This document shows positions 1-14,388 of a stretch of DNA of 64,000 bases, piece after piece. A program made the position numbers and the translations under genes. Numbering within the stretch: position 1 is the first letter of the stretch; each line of letters opens with the position of its first letter. The DNA comes from Kribbella rubisoli (GTDB lineage Bacteria > Actinomycetota > Actinomycetes > Propionibacteriales > Kribbellaceae), in the NCBI RefSeq assembly GCF_004217145.1, contig NZ_SHKR01000011.1:1-64000 (forward strand), written 5' to 3'. The notes under the pieces were generated by a model that saw only the letters and a list, made by a program, of their open reading frames with translations, made no database searches and was not told where the DNA came from.

Positions 1-23
1 GCCAGGATCAAACTCTCCGTTGA
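1..23 (-). rRNA. rrs: 16S rRNA, extreme 5' end (partial)
   Basis: Read on the minus strand, the first bases of the window give the universal 16S start GGAGAGTTTGATCCTGGC. Only about 23 nt of the gene lie inside the window; the rest runs off the left edge. The mature 5' end was placed by aligning to the E. coli 16S start and may be off by a few bases. The leader and promoters lie immediately to the right, so the rRNA operon is transcribed leftward, in the same direction as tyrS. Confidence 0.93.
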
Positions 24-240
24 AAAATATAGACAAACCGGAAAAACCGGTGAGCCGACAATCGGAAAAGCGATCCTTTGAATCAGAAACAACCAATAAC
101 TGGCTTGTCATCCGTATAAATTTCAAAGGAATCCGAACACAGACAACAAACAACCCCACCAAAAACCCACAAAAGGATCCCCAGCAGAAATCATCCGAAG
201 CCCATGCACGGGGTTAATGCATCTTTCGGCATTGACTTTC

Positions 241-262
241 GGCACGCTGTTGAGTTCTCAAG
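241..262 (-). promoter_or_regulatory. rrn leader processing/antitermination element
   Basis: On the minus strand this reads CTTGAGAACTCAACAGCGTG followed by CC. This sequence recurs upstream of 16S and 23S genes in many actinobacteria and belongs to the nut-like / RNase III processing region of the pre-rRNA leader. It lies about 220 nt before the mature 16S end, downstream of both promoters. Confidence 0.7.
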
Positions 263-319
263 AATCGGACGCACACCGCAGCATGACCTTTCGGCCAGGC
301 TCCCGGGGCAACCTGCGTT

Positions 320-348
320 ACTTTACCGGATCAGATCCACCGAGTCAA
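320..348 (-). promoter_or_regulatory. rrn promoter, proximal
   Basis: Minus-strand -35 TTGACT (343-348) and -10 TAAAGT (320-325) are separated by exactly 17 bp. It is preceded by an A/T-rich run (351-360), as expected for an UP-like element. It is the better of the two rrn promoters and sits about 300 bp upstream of the mature 16S end. Confidence 0.75.
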
Positions 349-484
349 GACCCGATTTTTCTGACCTTCCACCCGCATCCAAGCTACCGCCCCGGATCAG
401 ACAACCCGGTTCGGCTCAGCTAGCCTTGGGGGGTTCGGAGCGACCGGCCGCTTTCGCGTCCCGCGCCTCGCTCCAACAAGAAGA

Positions 485-514
485 ACATTACGTGGCTCCC
501 AGGTGGCCGGTCAA
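485..514 (-). promoter_or_regulatory. rrn promoter, distal (candidate)
   Basis: Minus-strand -35 TTGACC (509-514) and -10 TAATGT (485-490) are 18 bp apart. The site lies 165 bp upstream of the proximal promoter and about 90 bp after the tyrS stop codon. Tandem rrn promoters are usual in actinobacteria. Confidence 0.55.
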
Positions 515-603
515 ATCGGTTCCCGGTGTGCTGAATCACAGGCCTGTAATTTGCCTTCGGCATCCCGGATGTGGGAGTGGAGCCCACCCCCGCACTCGAG
601 CTC

Positions 604-1896
604 TCAGCCTTGGGCCGGCGACGCCAGAACCCCTGCAAATGAACGCTTCCCGCGCCGCAGCACCAGTACGCCGCCCGGCAGCAGGTCGTCCGTGCCAGGC
701 ACGTACTCCGCGTCCTTCACCTTCTCGTTGTTCAGGTACCCGCCGCCCTCGGCCACCGTCCGCCGTGCAGCCGACTTGCTGGCGACCAGGCCGGACTTCA
801 CCAGGAGGTCGCCGTACGTTGGCATTGGTTCGCCGGCGCCCAGCTCCACATGGGGTGCTTCTCGTAGTGCTGCGACCAGCGTGGAGCCGTCGAGCGACCC
901 CAACTCCCCCTGGCCGAACAGCGCCTTCGAAGCCTCCTGCACGCGCCGGGTCTCCTCAGCGCCATGCACAAGCGTGGTCACGTCCTCCGCGAGAACGCGC
1001 TGGGCTTCGCGAGCCTGTGGACGTTCCGCGGTCGCCTGCTCCAACGCGGCGGTCTCCTCCGGCGTACGGAAGGTGTAGTACCGCACGAGCTGCATGACGT
1101 CTCGGTCGTCGCTGTTGAACCAGAACTGGTAGAAGGCGTACGGCGAAGTCAGCTCGCGGTCGAGCCACACTGTGCCCGACTCGGTCTTGCCGAACTTGGT
1201 CCCGTCGGCCTTGGTCACCAGTGGGGTGGCCAACGCATGCGCCTTCCCGCCCTCACTGCGGCGGATGAGCTCCACGCCGGCAGTCAGGTTCCCCCATTGG
1301 TCGCTGCCGCCGGTCTGCAGTGTGCAGTTGTGCCGGCGGTAGAGCTCCAAGTAGTCCAGCGACTGCAGCAGCACGTAGCTGAACTCCGTGTAGCTGATCC
1401 CCTGCTCCAGCCGCGCCTTCACCACCTCGCGGCCAAGCATCCGGTTCACAGGGAAGTGCTTCCCGATGTCGCGCAGGAAGTCGAGGGTGTTGAGGTCCTT
1501 GGTCCAGTCGTAGTTGTTGACGATCCGGGCCGGGTTCGGCAGCGACTCGTCGAAGTCGACGAACTTCTCCACCTGGGCGCGGACCTTCTCGACCCACTCC
1601 TGGACGACGTCCTTCGGGTTCAGCACCCGCTCCGACGTCTCCTTCGGATCACCGATCAACCCGGTGGCTCCGCCAACGAGCCCGATCGGGTTGTGACCGG
1701 CCAGCTGGAGTCGCCGCAGCGTCAGCAGCTGCAGCAGGTTCCCCATGTGCAGACTGGGCGCGGTGGGGTCGAAGCCGACATAAGAGGTGATCGGTCCCGC
1801 TGCCATCGAGGCCCGAAGGGCGTCCGGGTCAGTGGAGTGGGCAATCAAGCCACGGCTCTCCAGGTCATCCAATACCTGGGTGCGGCGTTCGGTCAC
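604..1896 (-). CDS. tyrS: Tyrosyl-tRNA synthetase
   Basis: Class I aminoacyl-tRNA synthetase that charges tRNA-Tyr in the cytoplasm. The 430-residue product has the usual bacterial TyrRS length. The HIGH-type signature reads HMGN at residues 50-53 and the KMSKS-type loop reads KFGKT at 234-238. The tyrosine-pocket stretch TGGSDQWGN lies near residues 195-203, and a C-terminal S4-like RNA-binding domain begins near residue 365. The start is GTG at 1896, with GAGGAG a few bases upstream. It lies between mpg/argH (upstream in transcription) and the rRNA operon, an order partly shared with mycobacteria, where mpg and tyrS are also neighbours. Identification is secure. Confidence 0.97.
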   Translation of the reverse strand: MTERRTQVLDDLESRGLIAHSTDPDALRASMAAGPITSYVGFDPTAPSLHMGNLLQLLTLRRLQLAGHNPIGLVGGATGLIGDPKETSERVLNPKDVVQEWVEKVRAQVEKFVDFDESLPNPARIVNNYDWTKDLNTLDFLRDIGKHFPVNRMLGREVVKARLEQGISYTEFSYVLLQSLDYLELYRRHNCTLQTGGSDQWGNLTAGVELIRRSEGGKAHALATPLVTKADGTKFGKTESGTVWLDRELTSPYAFYQFWFNSDDRDVMQLVRYYTFRTPEETAALEQATAERPQAREAQRVLAEDVTTLVHGAEETRRVQEASKALFGQGELGSLDGSTLVAALREAPHVELGAGEPMPTYGDLLVKSGLVASKSAARRTVAEGGGYLNNEKVKDAEYVPGTDDLLPGGVLVLRRGKRSFAGVLASPAQG

Positions 1897-1954
1897 TTCG
1901 TCTCCTCGAGTACGTCGGTCACCTCTAGTGTCCTGTACGCGGGCTGGACGACGC

Positions 1955-2992
1955 TCAGGTGGGTTCCGGACGGGTCAGCACGTCACGGAGCTGCGGACGG
2001 AGCGCATGTCCGTCCGGCCCCTGCACGGTGACCGCGGTCGGGCGGTGCGGGTCGTGGGCGCCCGGGTCCTGGTTCGGCACGGGCAGACCGTGTGACAGGA
2101 CCTGCTCGGCCGGAGTCAGCTGGCGGATGCCGATGGCCAGGACATGATCCGGGTGCGACTGCGCGAAGTCGCCGTACAGCTGGGGGTCGTGCTGGCCGTC
2201 GTCGCCGATCAGCACCCAGCGCACATTGGGGAACTCGCGTGCCAGCCGGCGCAGTGCGGTCCGCTTGTGCTCCTGGCCGCTGCGGAACCAGCCTGTGTTC
2301 GTCGGCCCCCAGTCCGTCATCAGCAGCGGCCCCGGCGGGTACCCGTGCCGCGCGAAGAAGCGGGTGAGCGTCGGTGCGGTGTTCCACGCTCCCGTGGACA
2401 GGTAGAACATCGGCGCACCCGGATGGTCGGCCAGCAGTTCGTCGTACAGCCCTGCCATCCCTGGTACGACGCGGCGCGCCTGCTCGTCGCGGACGAACGT
2501 GTTCCACGCGGCGATCATCGGACGCGGCAGCATCGTGAGGATGACCGTGTCGTCGATGTCGCTGACCAGTCCGAACGTGGCGTCCGGGTCCGGTACGAAG
2601 ATGCGCGCACGGGCCTGGCCCTCGCCGTGGACGCCGAGCATGATCTCGTGCCACCCCGCCGGCAGCACCTCGGGCACGGTGAGGTCGATGAACCCGCCGC
2701 GGTCGGTGACGGCGTCGTACGTCCGCCCGTTGATGGTGACCGACACCAGCACCTTGGTCGCCGGCGCCGTGACGAAAACCCGCCAGCCGCGCATCACCTG
2801 GTCCTCGTCGTACCGCGGCTGGTTGCGCGGGTCCCGGCCGAGCACGACGCGCGCCAGCACCCGGACGAACTCCGTGTTGCCGTAACCGACCTGCGGGATG
2901 ATCCGCTCCTGCCAGCCACGACGCCGCAACACGGCCTGCACCCCAAGGTTGAACCAGTCCTCGAGACGGGACGCGTAGTGCGGACGGGCCAT
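1955..2992 (-). CDS. App1-type phosphatidate phosphatase domain protein
   Basis: The 345-residue protein carries a HAD-like catalytic motif DIDDT at residues 145-149, preceded by a beta-rich domain (about 60-140). This layout matches the phosphatidate phosphatase App1 catalytic domain family (DUF2183). The substrate in bacteria is unproven; a lipid phosphate is plausible. There is no signal peptide. The ATG start at 2992 lacks a clear Shine-Dalgarno, but a -10-like TAGGTT sits 6 nt upstream (2999-3004), so the mRNA may be leaderless. It is divergent from the luciferase-like gene. Confidence 0.8.
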   Translation of the reverse strand: MARPHYASRLEDWFNLGVQAVLRRRGWQERIIPQVGYGNTEFVRVLARVVLGRDPRNQPRYDEDQVMRGWRVFVTAPATKVLVSVTINGRTYDAVTDRGGFIDLTVPEVLPAGWHEIMLGVHGEGQARARIFVPDPDATFGLVSDIDDTVILTMLPRPMIAAWNTFVRDEQARRVVPGMAGLYDELLADHPGAPMFYLSTGAWNTAPTLTRFFARHGYPPGPLLMTDWGPTNTGWFRSGQEHKRTALRRLAREFPNVRWVLIGDDGQHDPQLYGDFAQSHPDHVLAIGIRQLTPAEQVLSHGLPVPNQDPGAHDPHRPTAVTVQGPDGHALRPQLRDVLTRPEPT

Positions 2993-3101
2993 ACCAGAAA
3001 CCTACCCGGAGCATGGTCCCCTAGTCGTCCTCACTCGCGCGCGGCGAGAAGCTTTGACCCGCAGTTCACGAACTGTCGGCGGCGTCTCCTAGGTTCTCCT
3101 C

Positions 3102-4049
3102 ATGACCGCTATCGGAATGTGCTTCCCGCGGACCTTCCCGGCCGCCCTGGTCACCGACGTGGCCCGGCGTCTCGACCGCGGCGGGGCGGACGAGCTGTGG
3201 ATCATCGAGGACTGCTTCTTCACAGCCGGTCCGTCGCTGGTGTCGGCCGCGCTGACGTCGACCGAGCGGCTGACCGTCGGGCTCGGCATCGCGCCCGCGG
3301 TCGCGCGTACGGCGGCGGTCACCGCGATGGAGTTCGCGACCCTCGAGGCGCTCGGGCCGGGGAGGTTCCTGCCCGGGATCGGCCACGGCGTGCAGTCGTG
3401 GATGGCGCAGATGGGTGTCCGGCCGAAGTCGCCGCTGACAACTCTCGAGGAAGTCACCACGACGGTCTCCCGGTTGCTCGCCGGCGAAGAGGTCAGCTTC
3501 GAGGGCAAGGCGGTGTACCTGAAGGACGTGAAGCTGGACGCGCCGCCGGTCACGCCGCCGCCGATCCTGCTCGGGGTGATGGGTCCGAAGTCGATGGCGC
3601 TGGCGGGGCGGGTCGCGGGCGGCGTCGTGCTCGCGGAGCCGGCGACTCCGGCGTACGTGCGTCAGTCGGTGGAGTACGCCGGATCGCCTGCTGGGTTCGT
3701 GGTCGCGGTGTTCGCCGCGATGTGCGTGCGGGAGGACCGCAAGACGGCGTACGAGTGGACTGCGCCGTGGCTGGGATGGCGGATCGGCGACAACCACCCG
3801 GGCGTGACTGCGTTGCCGTTCTTCGCCGATATGAAGAAGCTGTTCGACGAGTCCGGCGTCGAGGGGCTGGTGGGGATGCCGGCGGACTGGTGGACGCAGA
3901 TCGGTGCGATCGGGACGCTCGACGACGCCGCTGCGCATGTTGATGCGCTGGAGGCGGCCGGGGTACATCACATCGGGCTGTTCCCGGATCCGGAGGTGGA
4001 GCACGGGCTTCCGCAGCTGGACTACGTGCTGGAGCTGGCGAAGCGTTAG
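3102..4049 (+). CDS. LLM-class (luciferase-like) flavin/F420-dependent oxidoreductase
   Basis: The 315-residue TIM-barrel protein has the order of a bacterial-luciferase-family oxidoreductase: the GIAPAV strand, the stretch ALGPGRFLPGIGHG near residues 84-97, and a C-terminal segment reading AAGVHHIGLFP. Such enzymes use reduced FMN or, in actinobacteria, often F420; the cofactor cannot be settled here. A -10-like TAGGTT lies 6 nt before the ATG (3090-3095), so the transcript is probably leaderless. Its stop overlaps the stop of the convergent mpg gene by 3 bp. Confidence 0.85.
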   Translation: MTAIGMCFPRTFPAALVTDVARRLDRGGADELWIIEDCFFTAGPSLVSAALTSTERLTVGLGIAPAVARTAAVTAMEFATLEALGPGRFLPGIGHGVQSWMAQMGVRPKSPLTTLEEVTTTVSRLLAGEEVSFEGKAVYLKDVKLDAPPVTPPPILLGVMGPKSMALAGRVAGGVVLAEPATPAYVRQSVEYAGSPAGFVVAVFAAMCVREDRKTAYEWTAPWLGWRIGDNHPGVTALPFFADMKKLFDESGVEGLVGMPADWWTQIGAIGTLDDAAAHVDALEAAGVHHIGLFPDPEVEHGLPQLDYVLELAKR

Positions 4050-4756
4050 GCCCGGCGCTTCGGGACGTGCGGGCGGTACGGCGAGACCGTCGGGTCGCCC
4101 GGGATCCAGAAACGCCATGCGCGGTCGGCCGCCTCGCGGAGGCCGACGCGCGGACCGGTGGACGGCTCACCGTCGAAGCCGGGGCCGCGCAGGAGTTGGA
4201 TCGGTGAGTCCTTGGCGAGCAGGTCGGTGCCGTTGCCTTCGCCTCTGATGCCGAGGGCAACACACAGGCGGGCCGGGCCGCGGGCGAGATCGCGGTCCGG
4301 GTCGGCCTTCGGGCGCTTGACCACCGGGCCTTGTCTGACACCGGCCTGCCTGACACCGGCCTGCCTGACGCCGGCTTGGTTGAAAGCGACCTTCTCGACG
4401 GCCGGCTGGCCGCGGCGGGCGCGGGCCAGTTCGACGCCTTCGATGATCTCGCCGGCGCGTAGGAGGACGGCCGACGGTTTGCCGGGCGGGCCGACGACGA
4501 CGTTCATGCAGAAGTGCATTCCGTAGGTGAAGTACACGTACAGGAAGCCGGGCGGGCCGAACATGATCGCGTTGCGCGGGGTCTCGCCGCGGTAGGCGTG
4601 CGAGCCCGGGTCGTTCGGCCCGTCGTACGCCTCGACCTCGGTGAGGCGCGCGACGACCGTGCCCTCGTCGGTGGTGCTGCTCACCAGCATGCCAAGCAAC
4701 TTCGGCGCCACTTCCAGCACAGGACCATCAAGCAGAGAGCGGCGCATGCCCAGCAC
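4046..4756 (-). CDS. mpg: DNA-3-methyladenine glycosylase (AAG/MPG family)
   Basis: Base-excision-repair enzyme that removes alkylated purines from DNA. The family stretch TEVEAYDGPNDPGSHAYRGE at about residues 38-57 holds the catalytic glutamate, followed by YGMHFCMNVV. The protein has 236 residues, slightly longer than usual. The extra length comes from a short in-frame tandem repeat (three AGVRQ-like units near residues 126-140) inserted before the conserved DLARGPARLC segment. The gene sits just downstream of argH on the same strand (1-bp gap) and may be co-transcribed with it. Confidence 0.93.
   Translation of the reverse strand: MLGMRRSLLDGPVLEVAPKLLGMLVSSTTDEGTVVARLTEVEAYDGPNDPGSHAYRGETPRNAIMFGPPGFLYVYFTYGMHFCMNVVVGPPGKPSAVLLRAGEIIEGVELARARRGQPAVEKVAFNQAGVRQAGVRQAGVRQGPVVKRPKADPDRDLARGPARLCVALGIRGEGNGTDLLAKDSPIQLLRGPGFDGEPSTGPRVGLREAADRAWRFWIPGDPTVSPYRPHVPKRRA
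4331..4375 (-). repeat. 15-bp tandem repeat inside mpg (3 copies)
   Basis: Three consecutive 15-bp units, CTGCCTGACACCGGC with small variations, encode AGVRQ-type pentapeptides on the minus strand. The repeat keeps the reading frame and lies between conserved parts of the glycosylase, so it probably forms a surface loop. Confidence 0.85.
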
Positions 4757-4757
4757 C

Positions 4758-6203
<1,446 letters not shown>

Positions 6204-6219
6204 TCAAACTCACACCTGC

Positions 6220-6287
6220 CCGCTGGCCGGTTATGTGACCGCTGGCCGGTTGTAACGCACCAGCGGTGAAACAACCCGCCAGCGGTC
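6220..6287. repeat. CCGCTGGCCGGTT repeat cluster between argR and argH
   Basis: Four copies of a core CCGCTGG-type half site occur in 68 bp. Two are direct copies (6220-6234 and from 6238), one is a short CACCAGCGGTG (about 6258-6268), and one is inverted (6271-6287). GACCGCTGGCCGGTTGT (6237-6253) and ACAACCCGCCAGCGGTC (6271-6287) form a 17-bp inverted repeat with one mismatch and a 17-bp centre. The block lies in the transcribed spacer before argH. It could be a terminator/attenuator or a protein-binding array; the sequence alone does not decide. Confidence 0.7.
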
Positions 6288-6309
6288 CTGCGGGACAGCG
6301 GGACGGCGG

Positions 6310-8952
<2,643 letters not shown>

Positions 8953-8956
<4 letters not shown>

Positions 8957-9831
8957 GAGGGAATCACCTGGGTTCCACTTCCGGCGTCGGTGAAGATCTC
9001 GAGGAGCAGCGAGTGCGGGACGCGGCCGTCGATCACGGTCGCACGGGACACGCCCGACTCGACCGCGCGCAGGCAGGCTTCCATCTTCGGCACCATGCCC
9101 GACGCCAGCGACGGCAGCAACTCGGCCAGCTCGGCCGCGTCGATCTGCGTGATGATCTCGTCGCTGTCCGGCCAGTTCCGGTAGAGCCCGGCGACATCGG
9201 TGAGTACGACGAGCTTCTCGGCGCCGAGCGCGACCGCGAGCGCGGCGGCCGCGGTGTCGGCGTTGACGTTGTGCGCCTGGCCGTCCTCGTCCGGCGCGAT
9301 CGTCGACACCACCGGGATCCGGCCGGCGTCGATCAGGTCGACCACGGCTTCCGGACGTACTTCGACCACGTCGCCGACCAGCCCGATATCGACGTGCTCG
9401 CCGTCCACCAGCGCCGTACGACGCTCCGCGGTGAACAGGCCCGCGTCCTCGCCGGACATGCCGACCGCGAACGGACCGTGCGCGTTCAGCAGACCGACCA
9501 GCTCGCGGCCGACCTTGCCGACCAGGACCATGCCGACGACATCCATCGCCTCCGGCGTGGTGACCCGCAGCCCGCCGCGGAACTCGCTGTCGATGCCGAG
9601 CCGGCCGAGCATGTCGCTGATCTGCGGTCCGCCGCCGTGGACGACGACGACCCGCACCCCGGCGTACCGGAGGAAGACGATGTCGGATGCGAACGCCTGC
9701 TTGAGCTTGTCGTCGACCATGGCGTTCCCGCCGTACTTCACGACGACGGTCTTGCCGTGGAACTCCTTGAGCCAGGGCAGGGCTTCGGTCAGAACGGCGG
9801 CCTTCTCGACCGCGTCTGCATGGCTGTTCAT
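8953..9831 (-). CDS. argB: Acetylglutamate kinase
   Basis: Phosphorylates N-acetylglutamate, usually the arginine-feedback step. The 292-residue amino-acid-kinase fold shows KYGGNAM near residues 33-39 and [11 protein letters not shown] near 62-72. The start is ATG at 9831 with GGAGG (9836-9840) five bases upstream. That ribosome site lies in the 3' arm of an inverted repeat filling the argJ-argB spacer. It is the only step in argCJBDFR not joined to its upstream gene by an overlap. Confidence 0.96.
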
Positions 9832-9836
9832 GGGGC

Positions 9837-9900
9837 CTCCCGGCCTGGACTGAGGAGCGCAGGGAGCGCAGCGACTGGAGCGACGAGGGAAGGCCGGGAG
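9837..9900 (-). promoter_or_regulatory. Hairpin over the argB ribosome-binding site
   Basis: CTCCCGGCCT (9837-9846) and AGGCCGGGAG (9891-9900) are perfect 10-bp complementary arms around a 44-bp, GAGCG-rich centre. In the mRNA the 3' arm contains the GGAG of the argB Shine-Dalgarno, so pairing would hide it. This suggests translational control or segmental mRNA processing inside the operon; no ligand site can be read. Confidence 0.6.
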
Positions 9901-9946
9901 TTACAGCCCCATGGACCGCCGAGCGGCAGCGAGGCAATCTGCACAG

Positions 9947-12219
<2,273 letters not shown>

Positions 12220-12351
12220 TCACGTCGTGGATGAAAGAACCCGCCCCTCGCTCCGCTCGGGGCGGGGGGCGGGAGAGAGCCGATCTCCGCGGGGGGGAAG
12301 GGAGGGAGCCGGCCTCCGCAGGGTCGGGTTGGCGGCCTGTGACGCGGGTCA

Positions 12352-12377
12352 TGTCACGTGGTGGGTGGTGGTGCGTG
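12352..12377 (+). promoter_or_regulatory. Candidate ECF41-dependent promoter
   Basis: TGTCACG (12352-12358), a 15-bp spacer and CGTG (12374-12377) resemble the published ECF41 promoter pattern TGTCACA / CGTC. It lies 35 bp before the CMD gene, the usual position for autoregulation of an ECF41 operon. The spacer is a GGTGGTG-rich run. Confidence 0.5.
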
Positions 12378-12411
12378 TCCTGGGGTTTGACGACGGACTC
12401 TGGAGGGTGAG

Positions 12412-12966
12412 ATGGCGCGGATCGGGTTGGAGCATCGGCGGGGATGGGTTGTTCGGGTGGCGGAGTGGGGTAGCCGGCGGAAGTACGGGACGGTGCTGGA
12501 GCCGGGGCAGGCGGCGTTGCATAACCGGCGGGTGCTGGTGTCGATGCTGCTGCTGGAGGGGTCTGCGGCTCGGTGGAACAAGCTGGACCGGGGGCTGAAG
12601 GCGCTCGCGGTGATGGTGACGTCGGCGCGGATCGGGTGCAGCTGGTGCATGGACTTCGGCTACTGGGAGTTCCATCACCAGGGTGTCGACCAGGCGAAGC
12701 TGCGCGATGTGCCAGGGTGGCGGGACAGCGACGTCTACTCGGATCTGGAGCGCGCGGTGATGGACTACGCCGAGGCGATGACGGCGACCCCGCCGGAGGT
12801 CACCGACGAGCAGGTCGAGCGGTTACGCGCGGACCTCACCGACGAGCAACTGGTCGAGCTCACCTCGATCATCTCGCTGGAGAACTACCGCTCCCGCACG
12901 AACGCCGCCCTCGGGCTGACCAGCCAGGGCTTCAAGGAGACCTGCGAACTGAGGCCGGTCAAATGA
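12412..12966 (+). CDS. Carboxymuconolactone decarboxylase / AhpD-like protein
   Basis: The 184-residue helical protein has the AhpD-type redox motif CSWC (near residues 74-77, followed by MDFG) in the CMD fold. Such proteins act as thiol peroxidase partners or in aromatic lactone chemistry; the substrate here is unknown. The gene overlaps the ECF41 sigma gene (ATGA), and this pairing is characteristic: many ECF41 sigma factors control an adjacent CMD gene. A candidate ECF41 promoter precedes it. Confidence 0.87.
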   Translation: MARIGLEHRRGWVVRVAEWGSRRKYGTVLEPGQAALHNRRVLVSMLLLEGSAARWNKLDRGLKALAVMVTSARIGCSWCMDFGYWEFHHQGVDQAKLRDVPGWRDSDVYSDLERAVMDYAEAMTATPPEVTDEQVERLRADLTDEQLVELTSIISLENYRSRTNAALGLTSQGFKETCELRPVK

Positions 12967-13823
12967 CCGAGGAGCAGTTGGCGAGCGAGTTCGCGGAGCA
13001 TCGGTCCGTGCTGGTCGGCGCGGCGTACCGCGTCGTCGGCAGCGTGAGCGACGCCGAGGACGTGGTCCAGGAGGCGTGGCTGCGGTGGACCGGCGTCGAC
13101 CACGACGAGGTGCGCGACACCCGCGCCTACCTGATCCGCATCACCACCCGCCTGGCCCTGAACCGGCTGCGCGAACAGAAGGCCCGACGCGAGCAGTACG
13201 TCGGCCCGTGGTTGCCTGAGCCGCTCGCGACGGACGACGATCCCGAGGCGGCGGTGGAGCTGGCGGACTCGGTCAGCATGGCGATGCTCGTCGTCCTCGA
13301 GACGCTGTCCCCGCTCGAGCGCGCCACGTTCGTACTGCGTGAGGTGTTCGACCTGCCGTACGACGAGATCGCGGACACGCTCGGGCGATCCGAGACCGCA
13401 GTACGGCAGCTCGCCCATCGCGCTCGCGAGCACGTCCACGCGCGGCAGCCGCGGCACCACGTCGACAAGGCACGCCACGACGAGGTGACGATGCGGTTCA
13501 TGCAGGCGGCCGGGTCGGGCGACTTCGACCAGGTGGTCGCGCTGCTTGCGCCGGACGCCGTACTGATCAGCGACGGCGGCGGCAAGAAGAAGGCGGCGCT
13601 GCGGCCGATCCATGGTGCGGACAAGATCGCGCGCTGGCTGTTCGCGGTGATCGCGGAGAACCCGGGCTTCGAGATCCGGATGGGCACGCTGAACGGCGAG
13701 ATCGCCTACATCGCGTACGACGGGGACGCGCCGGACACGGTCGCGTTCCTGAAGACCGAGGGCGGGCTGATCAACGAGCTGTACCTGATCCGGAACCCGG
13801 ACAAGCTCGAGCACATCCACTGA
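12963..13823 (+). CDS. ECF41-type RNA polymerase sigma factor with SnoaL-like C-terminal domain
   Basis: Extracytoplasmic-function sigma factor of 286 residues. Sigma2 lies at about 10-75 and sigma4 at about 105-160. A C-terminal SnoaL-like extension (about 170-286) replaces the anti-sigma factor and modulates activity in this family. Diagnostic motifs are present: WLPEP at 83-87 in the linker, DGGGK at 204-208 and NPDKLEHI at 278-285. The ATG overlaps the CMD stop. The signal sensed is unknown for the family. Confidence 0.92.
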   Translation: MTEEQLASEFAEHRSVLVGAAYRVVGSVSDAEDVVQEAWLRWTGVDHDEVRDTRAYLIRITTRLALNRLREQKARREQYVGPWLPEPLATDDDPEAAVELADSVSMAMLVVLETLSPLERATFVLREVFDLPYDEIADTLGRSETAVRQLAHRAREHVHARQPRHHVDKARHDEVTMRFMQAAGSGDFDQVVALLAPDAVLISDGGGKKKAALRPIHGADKIARWLFAVIAENPGFEIRMGTLNGEIAYIAYDGDAPDTVAFLKTEGGLINELYLIRNPDKLEHIH

Positions 13824-13863
13824 GCCGTAGACTATCTGCAACTCAGTCGCAGATGGAGGTGCG

Positions 13864-14382
13864 GTGAAGTACCTGGTAATCGACTCGGACGAGGCGCTCG
13901 ATCCGGGGTTGCGGGCGGACCTGCTGGACACCTGGGTCGCGGCCACGAACGCGGGCGGTGCGGTCGGGTACACGCCGCCCGCGCCGGTCGAGCAGATCGC
14001 CGAGAACCTGGACGGCGCGCTCGGCCGGGTCGCAGCGGGGCTGGATCTGCTCGGCGTGCTCCACACCGGTGAGCGGTACGCGGGGATGGGCCTGCTCGTG
14101 AGCCGCGGGAGTTGGCTGCAGGAGCACTGGCGCACGGTGCTGCGGGTGATGGTCCACCCGGAACACCAGGGCAACGGCGCCGGCCGCGTGCTGATGGAGG
14201 GGTTGCGCGGATCGGCGGTCGACCTGGGCCTCGAGCAACTCCAACTCACGATCCGCGACGGGCTCGGCCTGGAGAAGTTCTACGTTCCGCTCGGCTACCG
14301 CGTCGTCGGCACCCATCCGCGCGCCATCCGCCTCGCCCCGGACGACTACCGCGACGAGATCACGCTGGTGCAGGACCTGTAG
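13864..14382 (+). CDS. GNAT-family N-acetyltransferase
   Basis: The 172-residue acetyl-CoA-dependent transferase has the GNAT core VMVHPEHQGNGAGRVLMEGL near residues 97-116 and a C-terminal strand FYVPLGYRVVG. The acceptor is unknown. The start is GTG at 13864, with GGAGG just upstream. A short hairpin (ATCTGC 13834-13839 with GCAGAT 13849-13854) lies directly before the ribosome site. It is convergent with the surface-protein gene, with the 84-bp palindromic element between them. Confidence 0.87.
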   Translation: MKYLVIDSDEALDPGLRADLLDTWVAATNAGGAVGYTPPAPVEQIAENLDGALGRVAAGLDLLGVLHTGERYAGMGLLVSRGSWLQEHWRTVLRVMVHPEHQGNGAGRVLMEGLRGSAVDLGLEQLQLTIRDGLGLEKFYVPLGYRVVGTHPRAIRLAPDDYRDEITLVQDL

Positions 14383-14388
14383 CCGCGG

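Larger units (their letters stand above)
24..603 (-). promoter_or_regulatory. rRNA operon leader and promoter region
   Basis: This 580-bp stretch between the tyrS stop codon and the 16S gene holds no convincing protein gene. It contains two tandem sigma70-type promoters and a conserved processing/antitermination element (entered separately). An AT-rich stretch at about 24-180 is unusual for this chromosome and is typical of a 16S leader. A 10-bp palindrome ACAGGCCTGT lies at 537-546, between tyrS and the upstream promoter. I see no strong terminator after tyrS, so read-through from tyrS into rrn is possible. Confidence 0.8.
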
